NCBI GenBank assembly: GCA_012797575.1
Contig: JAAZOW010000161.1
Location: 1 to 18,213 of the forward strand
DNA: 18,213 bases
Origin: Methanomicrobiales archaeon
GTDB lineage: Archaea > Halobacteriota > Methanomicrobia > Methanomicrobiales > Methanoculleaceae
Direction: 5' to 3'
The notes below the pieces were generated by a model. The model saw nothing but the letters and a program-made list of their open reading frames with translations. It did not search any database and was not told the DNA's origin. Shown here piece after piece: positions 6,114 to 14,088 of this stretch (position 1 is its first letter; each line of letters opens with the position of its first letter). Made by a program: the position numbers and the translations under genes.

Positions 6114-6886
6114 CAATCCAGATATCTGTAGTCCTTCACAAAAAGATTTCCTTTTCCACGGTTCGCAATATCACCGATAAAGTGGATGAGCATCCGTCCC
6201 TCGTGTCGGACCGTCCCGATCTTCTTAAACGTAGGGATCAGTGCATGCGCGGTCCCGAAGACGTAACAGGAGCCCCCTTTCATATTCGCCACAGGCCGAC
6301 TACAATCCCCGTGGACGATGAGTGTTCCGTCGCGCATCTCCGCCCCGGCCATATCCCCGGCATCACCGTGCACGATCACCGTGCCGCCTGCAACGTTCTC
6401 TGCCAGGAAGGCACCGGCGCGGCCGAAGATCTCTACGGTCCCACCGGTCATGCCCTTCCTCCCGCCGCGATACCCCGACGCACAGTAGTTGGCAGCATCA
6501 CCCCGACAGAGGATCGTCCCCCCCGCCATCTCCCGGCCAAGCCAGCCATCGGCGTTGCCCTGGATCTCGATGGTCCCGCCGCTCATAAAATTGCCGCAAT
6601 GCATCCCGATATCACCGAGGACGGTGATTTTGCCGCCGTCCATGTACTCGCCCACCCTTTTGAGCCGGAACGTCTCGTCGCCTGCGATGATGACCTCGAC
6701 GTCCTCCGGTCGGTCGGCTTTCCCCTCCACAGAGATCGAGAAGACCTCACTGAGCCCGAGTTCCCGGTTCCCCCGCCAGACAGAGATGTCGTCGGTTCCG
6801 GAGAGGAAACTCTTCGGGATGATCGACTCGGCCTCAATCGGTATGAACGATCCTCCGGCAGGTTTCATCGTGAGTGTGACCTTCAT
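6113..6886 (-). CDS. fwdC: Formylmethanofuran dehydrogenase subunit C
   Basis: A 257-residue FwdC/FhcC subunit. The middle (about residues 75-210) is a run of glycine-rich repeats of the GGT.....GD.....G type. These form the right-handed beta-helix also found in the glutamate synthase C-terminal domain. In solved Fwd structures this subunit helps hold the FwdA and FwdB subunits together. ATG at 6886 is chosen because it overlaps the fwdA stop (ATGA) and has GGAGGCGGGG just upstream; an in-frame ATG at 6910 would start inside fwdA. It is followed by the one-base overlap with the zinc-ribbon gene. No frameshift or unusual residue is seen. Confidence 0.95.
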   Translation of the reverse strand: MKVTLTMKPAGGSFIPIEAESIIPKSFLSGTDDISVWRGNRELGLSEVFSISVEGKADRPEDVEVIIAGDETFRLKRVGEYMDGGKITVLGDIGMHCGNFMSGGTIEIQGNADGWLGREMAGGTILCRGDAANYCASGYRGGRKGMTGGTVEIFGRAGAFLAENVAGGTVIVHGDAGDMAGAEMRDGTLIVHGDCSRPVANMKGGSCYVFGTAHALIPTFKKIGTVRHEGRMLIHFIGDIANRGKGNLFVKDYRYLD

Positions 6887-8592
6887 ATCCCCGCCTCCGT
6901 CTCTATGCACCGGTCCCGGTTCAGGTACTCCTCCTGCACCGGGTAGTTCCTCATCCTGACGGTGTAGTAGCGGTCGAACTTCTCGATGAAGTCAGGGTCT
7001 CTTCCCATATCATAGTCATCAGAGACGTTTGGCCTGACCCAGAGCGTGGCATTGCTTCCGTCGACCAGACACTCACCCCTCCGTGAGACGACCCTCCCGC
7101 GCTTGATCGTGTACTCGGTCTGACTGAACGCCTCGATCACCTTCTGATAGTCGACCGCAGGGTCAACCTCATCGATCCTGATCGGATAGATGGCGACGTC
7201 AGCCTCTGCCCCCGGTCCCAGGTAGCCTTTTCCGAGGTCCTGGATCCCGAGTGCCCTCGCCTGCCCGGCCCGGGTCATCACCGCGATCTCGTACCAGTCC
7301 AGTTCCCGCTCGATCGCCGGGAGGGGCACCCGGGATCCGGTATCAGGGTGGATGGTGGCGAACTCGGCGTCACGGTACCTCTTGCTCATCAGGAGGGCGA
7401 TGATCTCAGGGTACCGGACGAACGGTGCTCCATTGGGATTATCCGTCGTGAGCATGCACTGCCAGGGACTCTCCATCAGCAGCGCAAGTTCCAGACCGAT
7501 CGCCCACATGACCGAGTTGACCAGATTCTTACGCCGGTAGACGACCGGTATGATCCCTGAACCGGTCTCGAGCTCAACGTCGTGGTTGCTCCACTTCTCG
7601 TGGTGGAGACGATAGAGATTGAACTCCATCGGACCATCGGCGGTCATCGTGGTCGTCCGCCCAAACATCACCTGCCCCATGTCGATGACGATCTGCGGAC
7701 GCATATTGACGAACCGTACGATCGGTTCACTCTTCGAGCAGAAATCCTTCCAATCCGATCCGCCGTAGGCGTGGAACTGGACGTGGGTAGCATACAGGGT
7801 CTGCCGCTTCGGGTTCAGGTCGGGGATGAGGCCGAGGGATCCGAGCGTGCAGGTGTAGTTCCCCGGCATCCCGAGGTTGTTGCAGTGGAGGTGGACCGAG
7901 TGCGGGAGACCGAGGAGTTCGTTTGCCTCGACGATCGACCTGATGATCTCTGCCGGCGTCACCTCAAAGTAGGGCACCGGATCTCGGATGCATGAGACGT
8001 TCTTGCCCCACTGCCAGGCCTCGGTACCTCCCGGGTTCGTGAGCTTGACGCCAAACCCCTTCACCGCCTGAAGCGTCCAGGCGATGATGGCTGCGACCCT
8101 CTTTGTGTCGCCGTCCCGGATAGCCTCCATGATCGCCCAGTTCCCGTCGAAGAGGGTGTTTGCCATCGTGTCCTGGAGCGGAGTGTAGAGAAATTCTTCG
8201 TGGGTATGTCGGGCCTCAAGCGGCGCCATCGCACCCTCAAGCAGTGTGGTGTAGCCCATCGCGCTGTAGCGGTAGCTGTTACCATAGGTGGTCGGGACGC
8301 TGTAGCCCGATGTAGAGTGCATGTGTCCGCGCCGGGGCGTCCTGCCGGCCCGCATATCCTCAGGGCTCATGTACCTCCCGAAGTTCACCTTCGTCCCACA
8401 GATATGGGTGTGCGAGTCGATCCCGCCCGGGAGGGTGAGCGCACCATGTGCGTCGATCACCTCGGCCGAGCCACCCACATTCTCAACGATCACCCCATCA
8501 CGGATGGCGATATCCATCACCTCAGCGTTGATGCCCCGGAGGGGATCGATGACGCAGGCGTTCCTGATCAGAAGTTCACTCATCCCTTTCAC
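6883..8592 (-). CDS. fwdA: Formylmethanofuran dehydrogenase subunit A (amidohydrolase)
   Basis: A 569-residue FwdA/FhcA amidohydrolase-fold subunit. It condenses the formate made in FwdB with methanofuran to give formylmethanofuran. The metal-binding H61-x-H63 (GGIDSHTH) is present. K183 in VKLTNPGG matches the region of the lysine that is carboxylated in the characterised enzyme, and HSVHLHCNN (231-239) provides further metal ligands. Length is normal. Two starts are possible: GTG at 8592, overlapping the fwdB stop as GTGA with AGGAGG four bases upstream, or ATG at 8583 (MSELL). Coupling favours the GTG. It sits between fwdB and fwdC, both with 4-base overlaps. Confidence 0.96.
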   Translation of the reverse strand: MKGMSELLIRNACVIDPLRGINAEVMDIAIRDGVIVENVGGSAEVIDAHGALTLPGGIDSHTHICGTKVNFGRYMSPEDMRAGRTPRRGHMHSTSGYSVPTTYGNSYRYSAMGYTTLLEGAMAPLEARHTHEEFLYTPLQDTMANTLFDGNWAIMEAIRDGDTKRVAAIIAWTLQAVKGFGVKLTNPGGTEAWQWGKNVSCIRDPVPYFEVTPAEIIRSIVEANELLGLPHSVHLHCNNLGMPGNYTCTLGSLGLIPDLNPKRQTLYATHVQFHAYGGSDWKDFCSKSEPIVRFVNMRPQIVIDMGQVMFGRTTTMTADGPMEFNLYRLHHEKWSNHDVELETGSGIIPVVYRRKNLVNSVMWAIGLELALLMESPWQCMLTTDNPNGAPFVRYPEIIALLMSKRYRDAEFATIHPDTGSRVPLPAIERELDWYEIAVMTRAGQARALGIQDLGKGYLGPGAEADVAIYPIRIDEVDPAVDYQKVIEAFSQTEYTIKRGRVVSRRGECLVDGSNATLWVRPNVSDDYDMGRDPDFIEKFDRYYTVRMRNYPVQEEYLNRDRCIETEAGI

Positions 8593-9872
8593 CCATCCTC
8601 CTGCATCAGCGCATACATCCGGGAGAGGACTTCCTCGTCAGAGGGATACTCGGTGGAGAAGATCTTTCTGGTCCTGATGGGCACTCCGTCCATCCGGTAG
8701 GCCGTCCCTTCCGCATCGATCCCGGTCACCGCCACCGGTATCTGGACGTTACAGAACGCGGTGGTTGCGTTCGGGTAGGGGTCGAGCTGGACCACCGGGA
8801 TGTCGGCGAGATGCTCGAGGCACCGGCGCGGGAAGTGGGCGGCCGGATCGCTCCCGACGATCAGTGCCGCATCGCACTCCTTCCGTGCCAGGATATCCAC
8901 CGCTGTGGTCTCCCCGGGGTTGTAGAAGGCGATCCCCCGGGAGAAGTCGATCCCGAAGGGGTAGCCGGTCATCCAGGTATTGACCTCATTGGATCCGTAG
9001 ACATTGTAGTGACCCCGCATCGCCGATATGGTGAACTTCGTGTGCCGGTTCAGCTCGGTGACGAGTTCGATGGCGTTGCGTATATTTTTGTACTTCCCCT
9101 GGGTCATCGTGAGCCCGAGCCCGAAGTAGACCGCACCAAACTTCGCCTCCTTGCAGAGGTTGGCCACCCGGATGAGCTGTTCCCGGGTAACGCCTGCGAC
9201 CGTCTGAGGGATCGACTCTGCCCTCCCTCGGACGATGGCCCGCAGTGCCGAGAGGACCGCGTAGTCTCCGCCGGGCTGGATCTGCATAAACTCGTCAGCG
9301 ACGTTCGCAGTCTCGGTCTTTCTGATATCCACGACGATCACCTTCCGATCGCGGAAGGCGTTCTCAAGGAAGAACCCATCAGCGTAGTAGGTGTACCGGG
9401 AGAGGTGGCGGGGATGGGCATCGATCGGGTTTGATCCCCAGTAGATCACGAGGTCGGCCCGATTCTTCACGACACCGAGCGTGCACCCCGGGTGCCCGAC
9501 CTCCTGAATCGCGAGGATCGAGGGGCCGTGGCAGACCGAAGAGGTGTTGTCGATGACACCGCGCACAAGCTCGGCCATATGCACCCCAACACATTGGGCC
9601 TCTCCGTGGGTGCCGCTCCACCCGTAGAGGAGCGGGCGTTCAGCCGAAAGAAGCATATCGGAAGCATATCGTATCGCCTCGTCGTAGGAGATATCCTTCC
9701 ACGCATCTCCGTCGCGCAGGATCGGGTTCTTCATCCTCCTCTCGCCGGTAAGCTTCGTTGCGCCGAGCTCGCAGGCGTTGGCGACAGCGACCACCCTGTT
9801 CCCCTCTACCTCCACCTCGATATCATCACAGAGGCAGCCACAGAAGGGACAGACCACATCCTTAACGATCAT
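8589..9872 (-). CDS. fwdB: Formylmethanofuran dehydrogenase subunit B (Mo/W catalytic subunit)
   Basis: A 427-residue FwdB/FmdB of the molybdopterin oxidoreductase superfamily. It reduces CO2 to formate at a tungsten or molybdenum bis-pterin centre. The N-terminal C8-x2-C11-x3-C15 plus C34 bind a [4Fe-4S] cluster. The predicted metal ligand is C114 in SSVCHGPS, a plain cysteine and not selenocysteine. Whether the metal is W or Mo cannot be read from the sequence. ATG at 9872 has GGAGG eight bases upstream; a TTG six bases earlier (9878) is less likely. The gene overlaps fwdD by 11 bases and fwdA by 4. The pterin-binding C-terminal domain is encoded separately as fwdD, as usual for the family. 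Confidence 0.96.
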   Translation of the reverse strand: MIVKDVVCPFCGCLCDDIEVEVEGNRVVAVANACELGATKLTGERRMKNPILRDGDAWKDISYDEAIRYASDMLLSAERPLLYGWSGTHGEAQCVGVHMAELVRGVIDNTSSVCHGPSILAIQEVGHPGCTLGVVKNRADLVIYWGSNPIDAHPRHLSRYTYYADGFFLENAFRDRKVIVVDIRKTETANVADEFMQIQPGGDYAVLSALRAIVRGRAESIPQTVAGVTREQLIRVANLCKEAKFGAVYFGLGLTMTQGKYKNIRNAIELVTELNRHTKFTISAMRGHYNVYGSNEVNTWMTGYPFGIDFSRGIAFYNPGETTAVDILARKECDAALIVGSDPAAHFPRRCLEHLADIPVVQLDPYPNATTAFCNVQIPVAVTGIDAEGTAYRMDGVPIRTRKIFSTEYPSDEEVLSRMYALMQEDG

Positions 9873-10251
9873 ACGCAAGCCCTCCCAGGTCTTCCATCAG
9901 TTTATGAACCATCTTTGGTTCTTCATCCGTCGGTTCAATCTCTACCGCGTGAGACTTGAAGTCTGGCATCCCGGTAGAGTGGGTATCGGCGTCGATGATG
10001 TGGTTCGCATACGGTCCGTAGGGGACAAAGACTGTGCCAAGCTCCACCTCACTCGACGCAGATACCCGCATGACGACCGTTCCACAGGGACCGGTGACCA
10101 GAACGGTATCTCCCTCGTCAAGTCCGAGATCCAGCATGTCAAACCCGTGCATGAAGCAGGTTGAGGTCTCCTCCGCGTAATCGACCGAGGTCTTGTTCTC
10201 GACGGTCACTCCCTGGTTCACCGTCCGCCCGGTGATCATCAGAAACCTCAT
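9862..10251 (-). CDS. fwdD: Formylmethanofuran dehydrogenase subunit D
   Basis: A 129-residue FwdD, homologous to the C-terminal molybdopterin-dinucleotide-binding domain of formate dehydrogenases. It completes the active site of FwdB. Typical features are the opening ITGRTVNQG, a small beta-barrel core around GDTVLVTGPCGTV, and a VPYGPYAN segment near the cofactor. ATG at 10251 overlaps the ferredoxin stop (ATGA), and GAGGAGGTGGAGG lies immediately upstream. It is the first fwd gene after the hydrogenase block, so the junction at 10248-10251 is where the two enzyme systems become one operon. Confidence 0.94.
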   Translation of the reverse strand: MRFLMITGRTVNQGVTVENKTSVDYAEETSTCFMHGFDMLDLGLDEGDTVLVTGPCGTVVMRVSASSEVELGTVFVPYGPYANHIIDADTHSTGMPDFKSHAVEIEPTDEEPKMVHKLMEDLGGLAYDR

Positions 10252-10853
10252 GCCTCCACCTCCTCATGCGCCCCTTCCACCATACGGGCGACCCGTATTG
10301 CACCGTTTGGACAGTGCGTCTCACAGGTCTTGCACCCGGTGCACTTCTCCTCGTGGAGTATCCGAACCCGGCCCCCCTCGATCCGCATGATGACCTCATC
10401 GCTCGACGATGTCCCGGTCGACCCGAGCTGGGGGTCTTCCTGCTTGTTGATGGGGCAGGAGACACAGCAGTTCCCGCACCGCATGCAGAGGGCGTCATCG
10501 ACCTCGAGATGGTACCACGACCGAAGCGCCGTTCCATCGCGTCGGGTGACGTCGAGGATCCGCCCGCTTGTGAGGACGCCCTCGGTGCATGCCTCGACAC
10601 AGAGACCGCACCTGATGCAGTGACCAGGATAGATCTCCGGGACCCACTGATCCTTTCGGCGGAGGACCTCGATGCCCCCGGGCGCCGGGCAGATCATCAT
10701 GCAGGAGAAACACCCCGTACATTCCTTGTCGGTCAGGGTCGGGTAGTCCTTGAAGTACGAGGGAGTGACCAGGGGTGCGGTCTTTGCGAAGAAGAACTTC
10801 TTCAACCACTCCGGCCGGAGAAACTCTCGTATGTAGTAGACGATCGATCGCAT
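10248..10853 (-). CDS. Four-cluster [4Fe-4S] ferredoxin joining Eha and Fwd
   Basis: A 201-residue iron-sulfur protein with four CxxCxxC...C sets: C45/48/51/55, C79/82/85/89, C123/126/129/133 and C171/174/177/181. They form two pairs of clusters. The first pair, after a basic and aromatic N-terminus (VYYIREFLRPEWLKKFFF), resembles NuoI/EchF-type hydrogenase ferredoxins. The second pair, after a linker, looks like a separate ferredoxin unit. It probably carries electrons from the hydrogenase small subunit to soluble ferredoxin or straight to FwdB. In eha operons this place is held by EhaP/Q-type polyferredoxins; which of these it corresponds to is unclear. It starts with ATG ten bases after the ehaO stop, with GAGG close upstream, and overlaps fwdD by four bases. 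Confidence 0.88.
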   Translation of the reverse strand: MRSIVYYIREFLRPEWLKKFFFAKTAPLVTPSYFKDYPTLTDKECTGCFSCMMICPAPGGIEVLRRKDQWVPEIYPGHCIRCGLCVEACTEGVLTSGRILDVTRRDGTALRSWYHLEVDDALCMRCGNCCVSCPINKQEDPQLGSTGTSSSDEVIMRIEGGRVRILHEEKCTGCKTCETHCPNGAIRVARMVEGAHEEVEA

Positions 10854-10863
10854 AACCTCTGCC

Positions 10864-11952
10864 TTACCTCTCGTTGCACGCGACGCAGGGATCGCTGCTG
10901 ATGAATGTCGCCGTCACATCGGCGATCGTTGTGGCATTCTTGATCATCGAATGAGCACATGCCTCGATGTTCATGATCGAGGGTGTCCTGATCGCTATAT
11001 CGACCACCCTCCCATACTCGTCGGTCTTGATGTAGTAGGTCAGCTCGCCCCGAGGGGCTTCGCCGCTGTATGCGGCCTCACCCGCCTTGCAGAAACCTCC
11101 GCCCCGGATAGGTCCCTCAGGGAGGGTGTCTATGCATTTCCGGACGAGATCGATGCTCTGGAAGATCTCCTGGAATCTGACCATGACCCGGGCGAAGTTG
11201 TCGCCCTCGGTCCTGGTCACCTGCTCGAAGCCCAGAGCCTGGTAGGTCGGATGGCGGAGGCGCAGGTCGCTGTCGAGGACGCCGCTCGCCCGGGCCGTGG
11301 GGCCGACGGTGTGCGAGCGGATCGCTTCCTCTCGATCCATAAACCCGATCCCCCGGCTCCGCAGTGCAATCAGTGGACCGGTCTCGAAGATCCGGACGAC
11401 TCGTCTCACCTCATCCTCCACCTTCGCAAGGTCGGCGAGCATCACCGCGCCGTCCTCGGGCAGGAGGTCGAACCGAACCCCACCCGGGATCATGTAGGCG
11501 GTGTTGATCCTGGACCCGGTGAGCCGTTCGAGGTTGTCGAGCACCGTCTCTCTGGTGTTGAGGAGGTACATGGCAAGCGTCTCATGCTCGATCGTGTAGC
11601 AGTAGGAGAAGTTCGCGATGAGGTGGCTTGCTATCCGATCGACCTCGTTTGCGATCACCCGGAGGTAGGCGGCCCGTGGCGGGACCTCGATATCGCTGAT
11701 CTTCTCCATCGTCTCGATGAAGACCATGTTGTGGACGACCGAGCAGATACCGCAGACGCGCTCCGCAAGAAACATCACTTCCTGCCAGGGGCGACCCCGC
11801 ATGATCCGCTCGATCCCTTTCTTCATGTAACCAAGCTCGAGCTCGGTCCTGAGCACCCGCTCGCCTGCCGTCTCGCACTTGAGGCGGACAGGCTCCTTCC
11901 AGCAGGGGTGCACCGGACCGAGCGGTATGGATACATCGACGGTCTTTTTCAT
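10864..11952 (-). CDS. ehaO: Energy-converting [NiFe] hydrogenase large subunit (EhaO type)
   Basis: A 362-residue catalytic subunit of a group 4 [NiFe] hydrogenase. The two nickel-binding cysteine pairs are present: C67-x2-C70 in ERVCGIC and C356-x2-C359 in DPCVAC. The GPVHP motif near residue 12 is the family's N-terminal signature. The protein ends three residues after the last nickel cysteine, so there is no C-terminal peptide to be cleaved during maturation, as known for EchE and CooH. It oxidises H2 and passes electrons through EhaN. ATG at 11952 overlaps the ehaN stop by four bases. EhaO is chosen over EchE because of the many small Eha-type membrane genes upstream. Confidence 0.93.
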   Translation of the reverse strand: MKKTVDVSIPLGPVHPCWKEPVRLKCETAGERVLRTELELGYMKKGIERIMRGRPWQEVMFLAERVCGICSVVHNMVFIETMEKISDIEVPPRAAYLRVIANEVDRIASHLIANFSYCYTIEHETLAMYLLNTRETVLDNLERLTGSRINTAYMIPGGVRFDLLPEDGAVMLADLAKVEDEVRRVVRIFETGPLIALRSRGIGFMDREEAIRSHTVGPTARASGVLDSDLRLRHPTYQALGFEQVTRTEGDNFARVMVRFQEIFQSIDLVRKCIDTLPEGPIRGGGFCKAGEAAYSGEAPRGELTYYIKTDEYGRVVDIAIRTPSIMNIEACAHSMIKNATTIADVTATFISSDPCVACNER

Positions 11953-12404
11953 GATTTACTCTCCTCGTAATCCTTGAATATCAGCGGCGCGACGGAGAGT
12001 ATGGCGGAGAGGATCTCCGTCGGGCGAGGTGGACAGCCGGGAACCTGCGCGGCGATGGGTATGTACTTCGATACCGGCGGGTTGATCAGGGAGCCTCGCC
12101 TGTTATAGACGCATCCTGATATCGGGCAGTTCCCGATGGCAACCGCCACCTTCGGCTCGGGAATCTTATCCCAGATGTTGCGGAGTTTATCCACCCACTG
12201 GGGGGTGACGGAGCCGATGACCAGGAGGACGTCGGCTTCCCGGGGGTTGTTGTGGACGTAGATGCCGTACTGTTCAATATCGTAACGCGGCGCGAGGCAG
12301 GCGAGCACTTCGATGTCGCAGCCGTTGCACGACCCGACATCCACATACGAGACGTGGATCGACCTCGACCGGACGGCGTTTTTTATGTCCTGGAGGATGC
12401 TCAT
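11949..12404 (-). CDS. ehaN: Energy-converting [NiFe] hydrogenase small subunit (EhaN type)
   Basis: A 151-residue small subunit that binds the [4Fe-4S] cluster next to the NiFe site. Ligand candidates are C26 or C29 (SCNGCD), C93 and C98 (GNCPISGC) and C124 (GCPPRP), all in conserved spacing for the NuoB-like family. The start at 12404 overlaps the ehaM stop (ATGA) and has GGAGGAGG-like sequence upstream. The frame is open further upstream, but those 50 extra codons are antisense-like text of ehaM and are rejected. There is no signal peptide, as expected for a cytoplasm-facing hydrogenase. Confidence 0.93.
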   Translation of the reverse strand: MSILQDIKNAVRSRSIHVSYVDVGSCNGCDIEVLACLAPRYDIEQYGIYVHNNPREADVLLVIGSVTPQWVDKLRNIWDKIPEPKVAVAIGNCPISGCVYNRRGSLINPPVSKYIPIAAQVPGCPPRPTEILSAILSVAPLIFKDYEESKS

Positions 12405-12787
12405 CGGAGGACCTCCTCCCGTATCCTCGCTCTCCCCCATTCGATCGCATCGTCGGCGGATGAACCGCTCTCTATCATCGTTTTCGTATCGCTGTGTATC
12501 GATTGCATCGTCTCTGTATCCACGAGGGGTATGAACCTTGTGAAGAGTTCGCACCCGAGTTCTTCTGCTACCCGGTCACTGCTATCTGCATGTTCCTGCC
12601 CCATCTCCCACCGGGATCCAAGGTTCTCAAGCAGCGACATATCGAGGCGCCGGATCAGCACCATACGGAGCTTCGCGTCGGTCACGCCGAGTTGCCGGGC
12701 GATCGCCCGGGTTGCCTCATCGTGTCTCGCGCTCGTGAGGATGGTATACTTCATCGGCCGGAGATCTTTTTCGTAGAGGTACTTCAC
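12401..12787 (-). CDS. ehaM: EhaM-like soluble hydrogenase subunit
   Basis: A 128-residue soluble, charged, mostly helical protein with no membrane segment or metal motif. From its place between the small hydrophobic gene and the small subunit, and its length, it matches EhaM (the DUF1959 family, as I recall). The role of EhaM is not known; a structural or assembly role beside EhaN/EhaO is likely. The start is GTG at 12787, overlapping the previous stop (GTGA). A later ATG at 12754 is an alternative and would remove 11 residues. The downstream junction is a four-base overlap with ehaN. Confidence 0.75.
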   Translation of the reverse strand: MKYLYEKDLRPMKYTILTSARHDEATRAIARQLGVTDAKLRMVLIRRLDMSLLENLGSRWEMGQEHADSSDRVAEELGCELFTRFIPLVDTETMQSIHSDTKTMIESGSSADDAIEWGRARIREEVLR

Positions 12788-13035
12788 GCCACCACCCCAA
12801 AGAGGTGCGCTACTGCGTACACGAGGAATCCTAACACCATCACCCAGAGCAGCCCCATCTCATAGCGTTTCAGGGCAAGCTCATCGCGCATCCAGGTGAG
12901 GGCCACAACAGCGCCGAGCAGGATGATGCCTGCCAGAGCCTGATTGGTTACACTCGCGTTCTGAGCGATCTGAACAAGGAGTATTCCTACGTAGAGGGCT
13001 GATCCTGCCGTAATCAGAAGGCGTATAGTGTTCAT
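12784..13035 (-). CDS. Small membrane subunit of the hydrogenase (EhaK/EhaL-like)
   Basis: An 83-residue hydrophobic protein. Segments at about 3-22, 31-48 and 60-80 could cross the membrane, with a charged loop (RDELALKRYE) between the last two. ATG at 13035 overlaps the ehaJ stop (ATGA); the open frame upstream of it belongs to the antisense text of ehaJ. In other eha operons two small genes, ehaK and ehaL, lie between ehaJ and ehaM. Here there is one, and I cannot say which. Confidence 0.8.
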   Translation of the reverse strand: MNTIRLLITAGSALYVGILLVQIAQNASVTNQALAGIILLGAVVALTWMRDELALKRYEMGLLWVMVLGFLVYAVAHLFGVVA

Positions 13036-13877
13036 CCCATGATCACCCCGAGGATGATGATGTAGATGACGAGTGCGCCGGTCACCAGACTCTGCACCGT
13101 CACGGTATCGTAGGGCGAGAGCATGGGGGTGACTGCGCAGACGAACGAGAGCGATATGAGTATCAAGAGCATCACAAGCAGCATCAGGACAAACGGCAGC
13201 TGGCCTATGAAGAGGAGGACGAACGCGTAGAGGAGCACGTAGGTCTTGAGGGCGAATCCCACCTGGAGTCCGGCACGCCAAACCCCGAAGTGTTCGGTCA
13301 TGTTCCCGCTCACGATCTCCTTCGCCTCGATGATCGAGAACGGACCGTAGTGCATCTTGGAGAGTATGACGAGGTACATCGCCACGGCTGCCGGGAACGC
13401 TACGATGAGGAGGGGGCCATGCACCTCCTGGTAGGCCACGATATCCGCGATCGAGAGCGAATGGGTGAAGAAGTAGACCGCAACGATGGTGACGAGGAGC
13501 GGCAGCTCCGATGCCGCCGATATGACCGATCGGATGGCACCGAACTTCCCGTACGGGGAGCCTGACGAAAGCCCCATCCCATGCTCCACAATCTTGTGGA
13601 GAAGGTAGATCCCGAAGAGGAGGAGGAGGCTTCCCCCGGAGAGGAGAACATAGAGGGCTGCGCTCCAGATGCCGATCGCCACAAAGACGACCGCAATGAA
13701 GAGTGACTGGCTGGCAGTCTTCGGTATCCAGGTCTCCTTGAAGGAGAACTTCAGTGTGTGGAGGATCTCCTGCCAGATCGGCGGTCCAGGCCGGCCCTGG
13801 ACTCTAGCGATGGCTTTCCTGTGGATGCCATGGTAGAGCAGACCGATGAAGGTTGCAAAGAGCAGGTACAGTATCAT
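13032..13877 (-). CDS. ehaJ: Hydrogenase membrane subunit EhaJ (NuoH/HyfC family)
   Basis: A 281-residue membrane protein with about eight hydrophobic segments. It belongs to the NuoH/HyfC/EchB family, which links the hydrogenase arm to the ion-translocating membrane arm. Family marks are ARVQGRPGPP near residues 23-33 (the RxQGRxGP cytoplasmic loop), an SELPLL segment around 121-126 and IIEAKEIVSGNMTEHFG around 181-197, where acidic residues line the quinone-site-like cavity in complex I. ATG at 13877 follows the ehaI stop after one base. Length is normal for the family. Confidence 0.92.
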   Translation of the reverse strand: MILYLLFATFIGLLYHGIHRKAIARVQGRPGPPIWQEILHTLKFSFKETWIPKTASQSLFIAVVFVAIGIWSAALYVLLSGGSLLLLFGIYLLHKIVEHGMGLSSGSPYGKFGAIRSVISAASELPLLVTIVAVYFFTHSLSIADIVAYQEVHGPLLIVAFPAAVAMYLVILSKMHYGPFSIIEAKEIVSGNMTEHFGVWRAGLQVGFALKTYVLLYAFVLLFIGQLPFVLMLLVMLLILISLSFVCAVTPMLSPYDTVTVQSLVTGALVIYIIILGVIMG

Positions 13878-13878
13878 A

Positions 13879-14082
13879 TCAGTATCCTATGAACGGGATA
13901 TCCTCATCTCCAGATTTCGCGCTCCACCATAGTGCGACGAATATGACAAAGGCAGGAAACGCAACGATTGTAAGGAGTTCAGCGGTCCAGTGCGGAATGT
14001 AGCCGCCCGTTGCAAGAGCCCAGGCGGCAACGGAGATGCCGCCCGCCGCGACCCCGGTGATCAGTGCTGTCTGTTTCTTCAT
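13879..14082 (-). CDS. ehaI: Small membrane subunit EhaI-like
   Basis: A 67-residue protein with two hydrophobic segments (about 7-27 and 34-55) and an acidic tail that ends DEDIPFIGY. Position directly before the NuoH-like gene, and size, match EhaI (DUF2104, as I recall). ATG at 14082 lies six bases after the ehaH stop with GGAG in the gap. It is probably a structural helix pair of the membrane arm. Confidence 0.78.
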   Translation of the reverse strand: MKKQTALITGVAAGGISVAAWALATGGYIPHWTAELLTIVAFPAFVIFVALWWSAKSGDEDIPFIGY

Positions 14083-14088
14083 ACTCCA

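Noticed and set aside
8589..9872. Selenocysteine form of FwdB
   Set aside because: The metal-ligand position (SSVCHGPS) is encoded by a normal cysteine codon and the gene has no internal TGA.
10951..11970. 339-codon + strand ORF opposite ehaO
   Set aside because: It mirrors a conserved hydrogenase gene. The product is rich in D, H, R and P without any motif, so it is a shadow frame.
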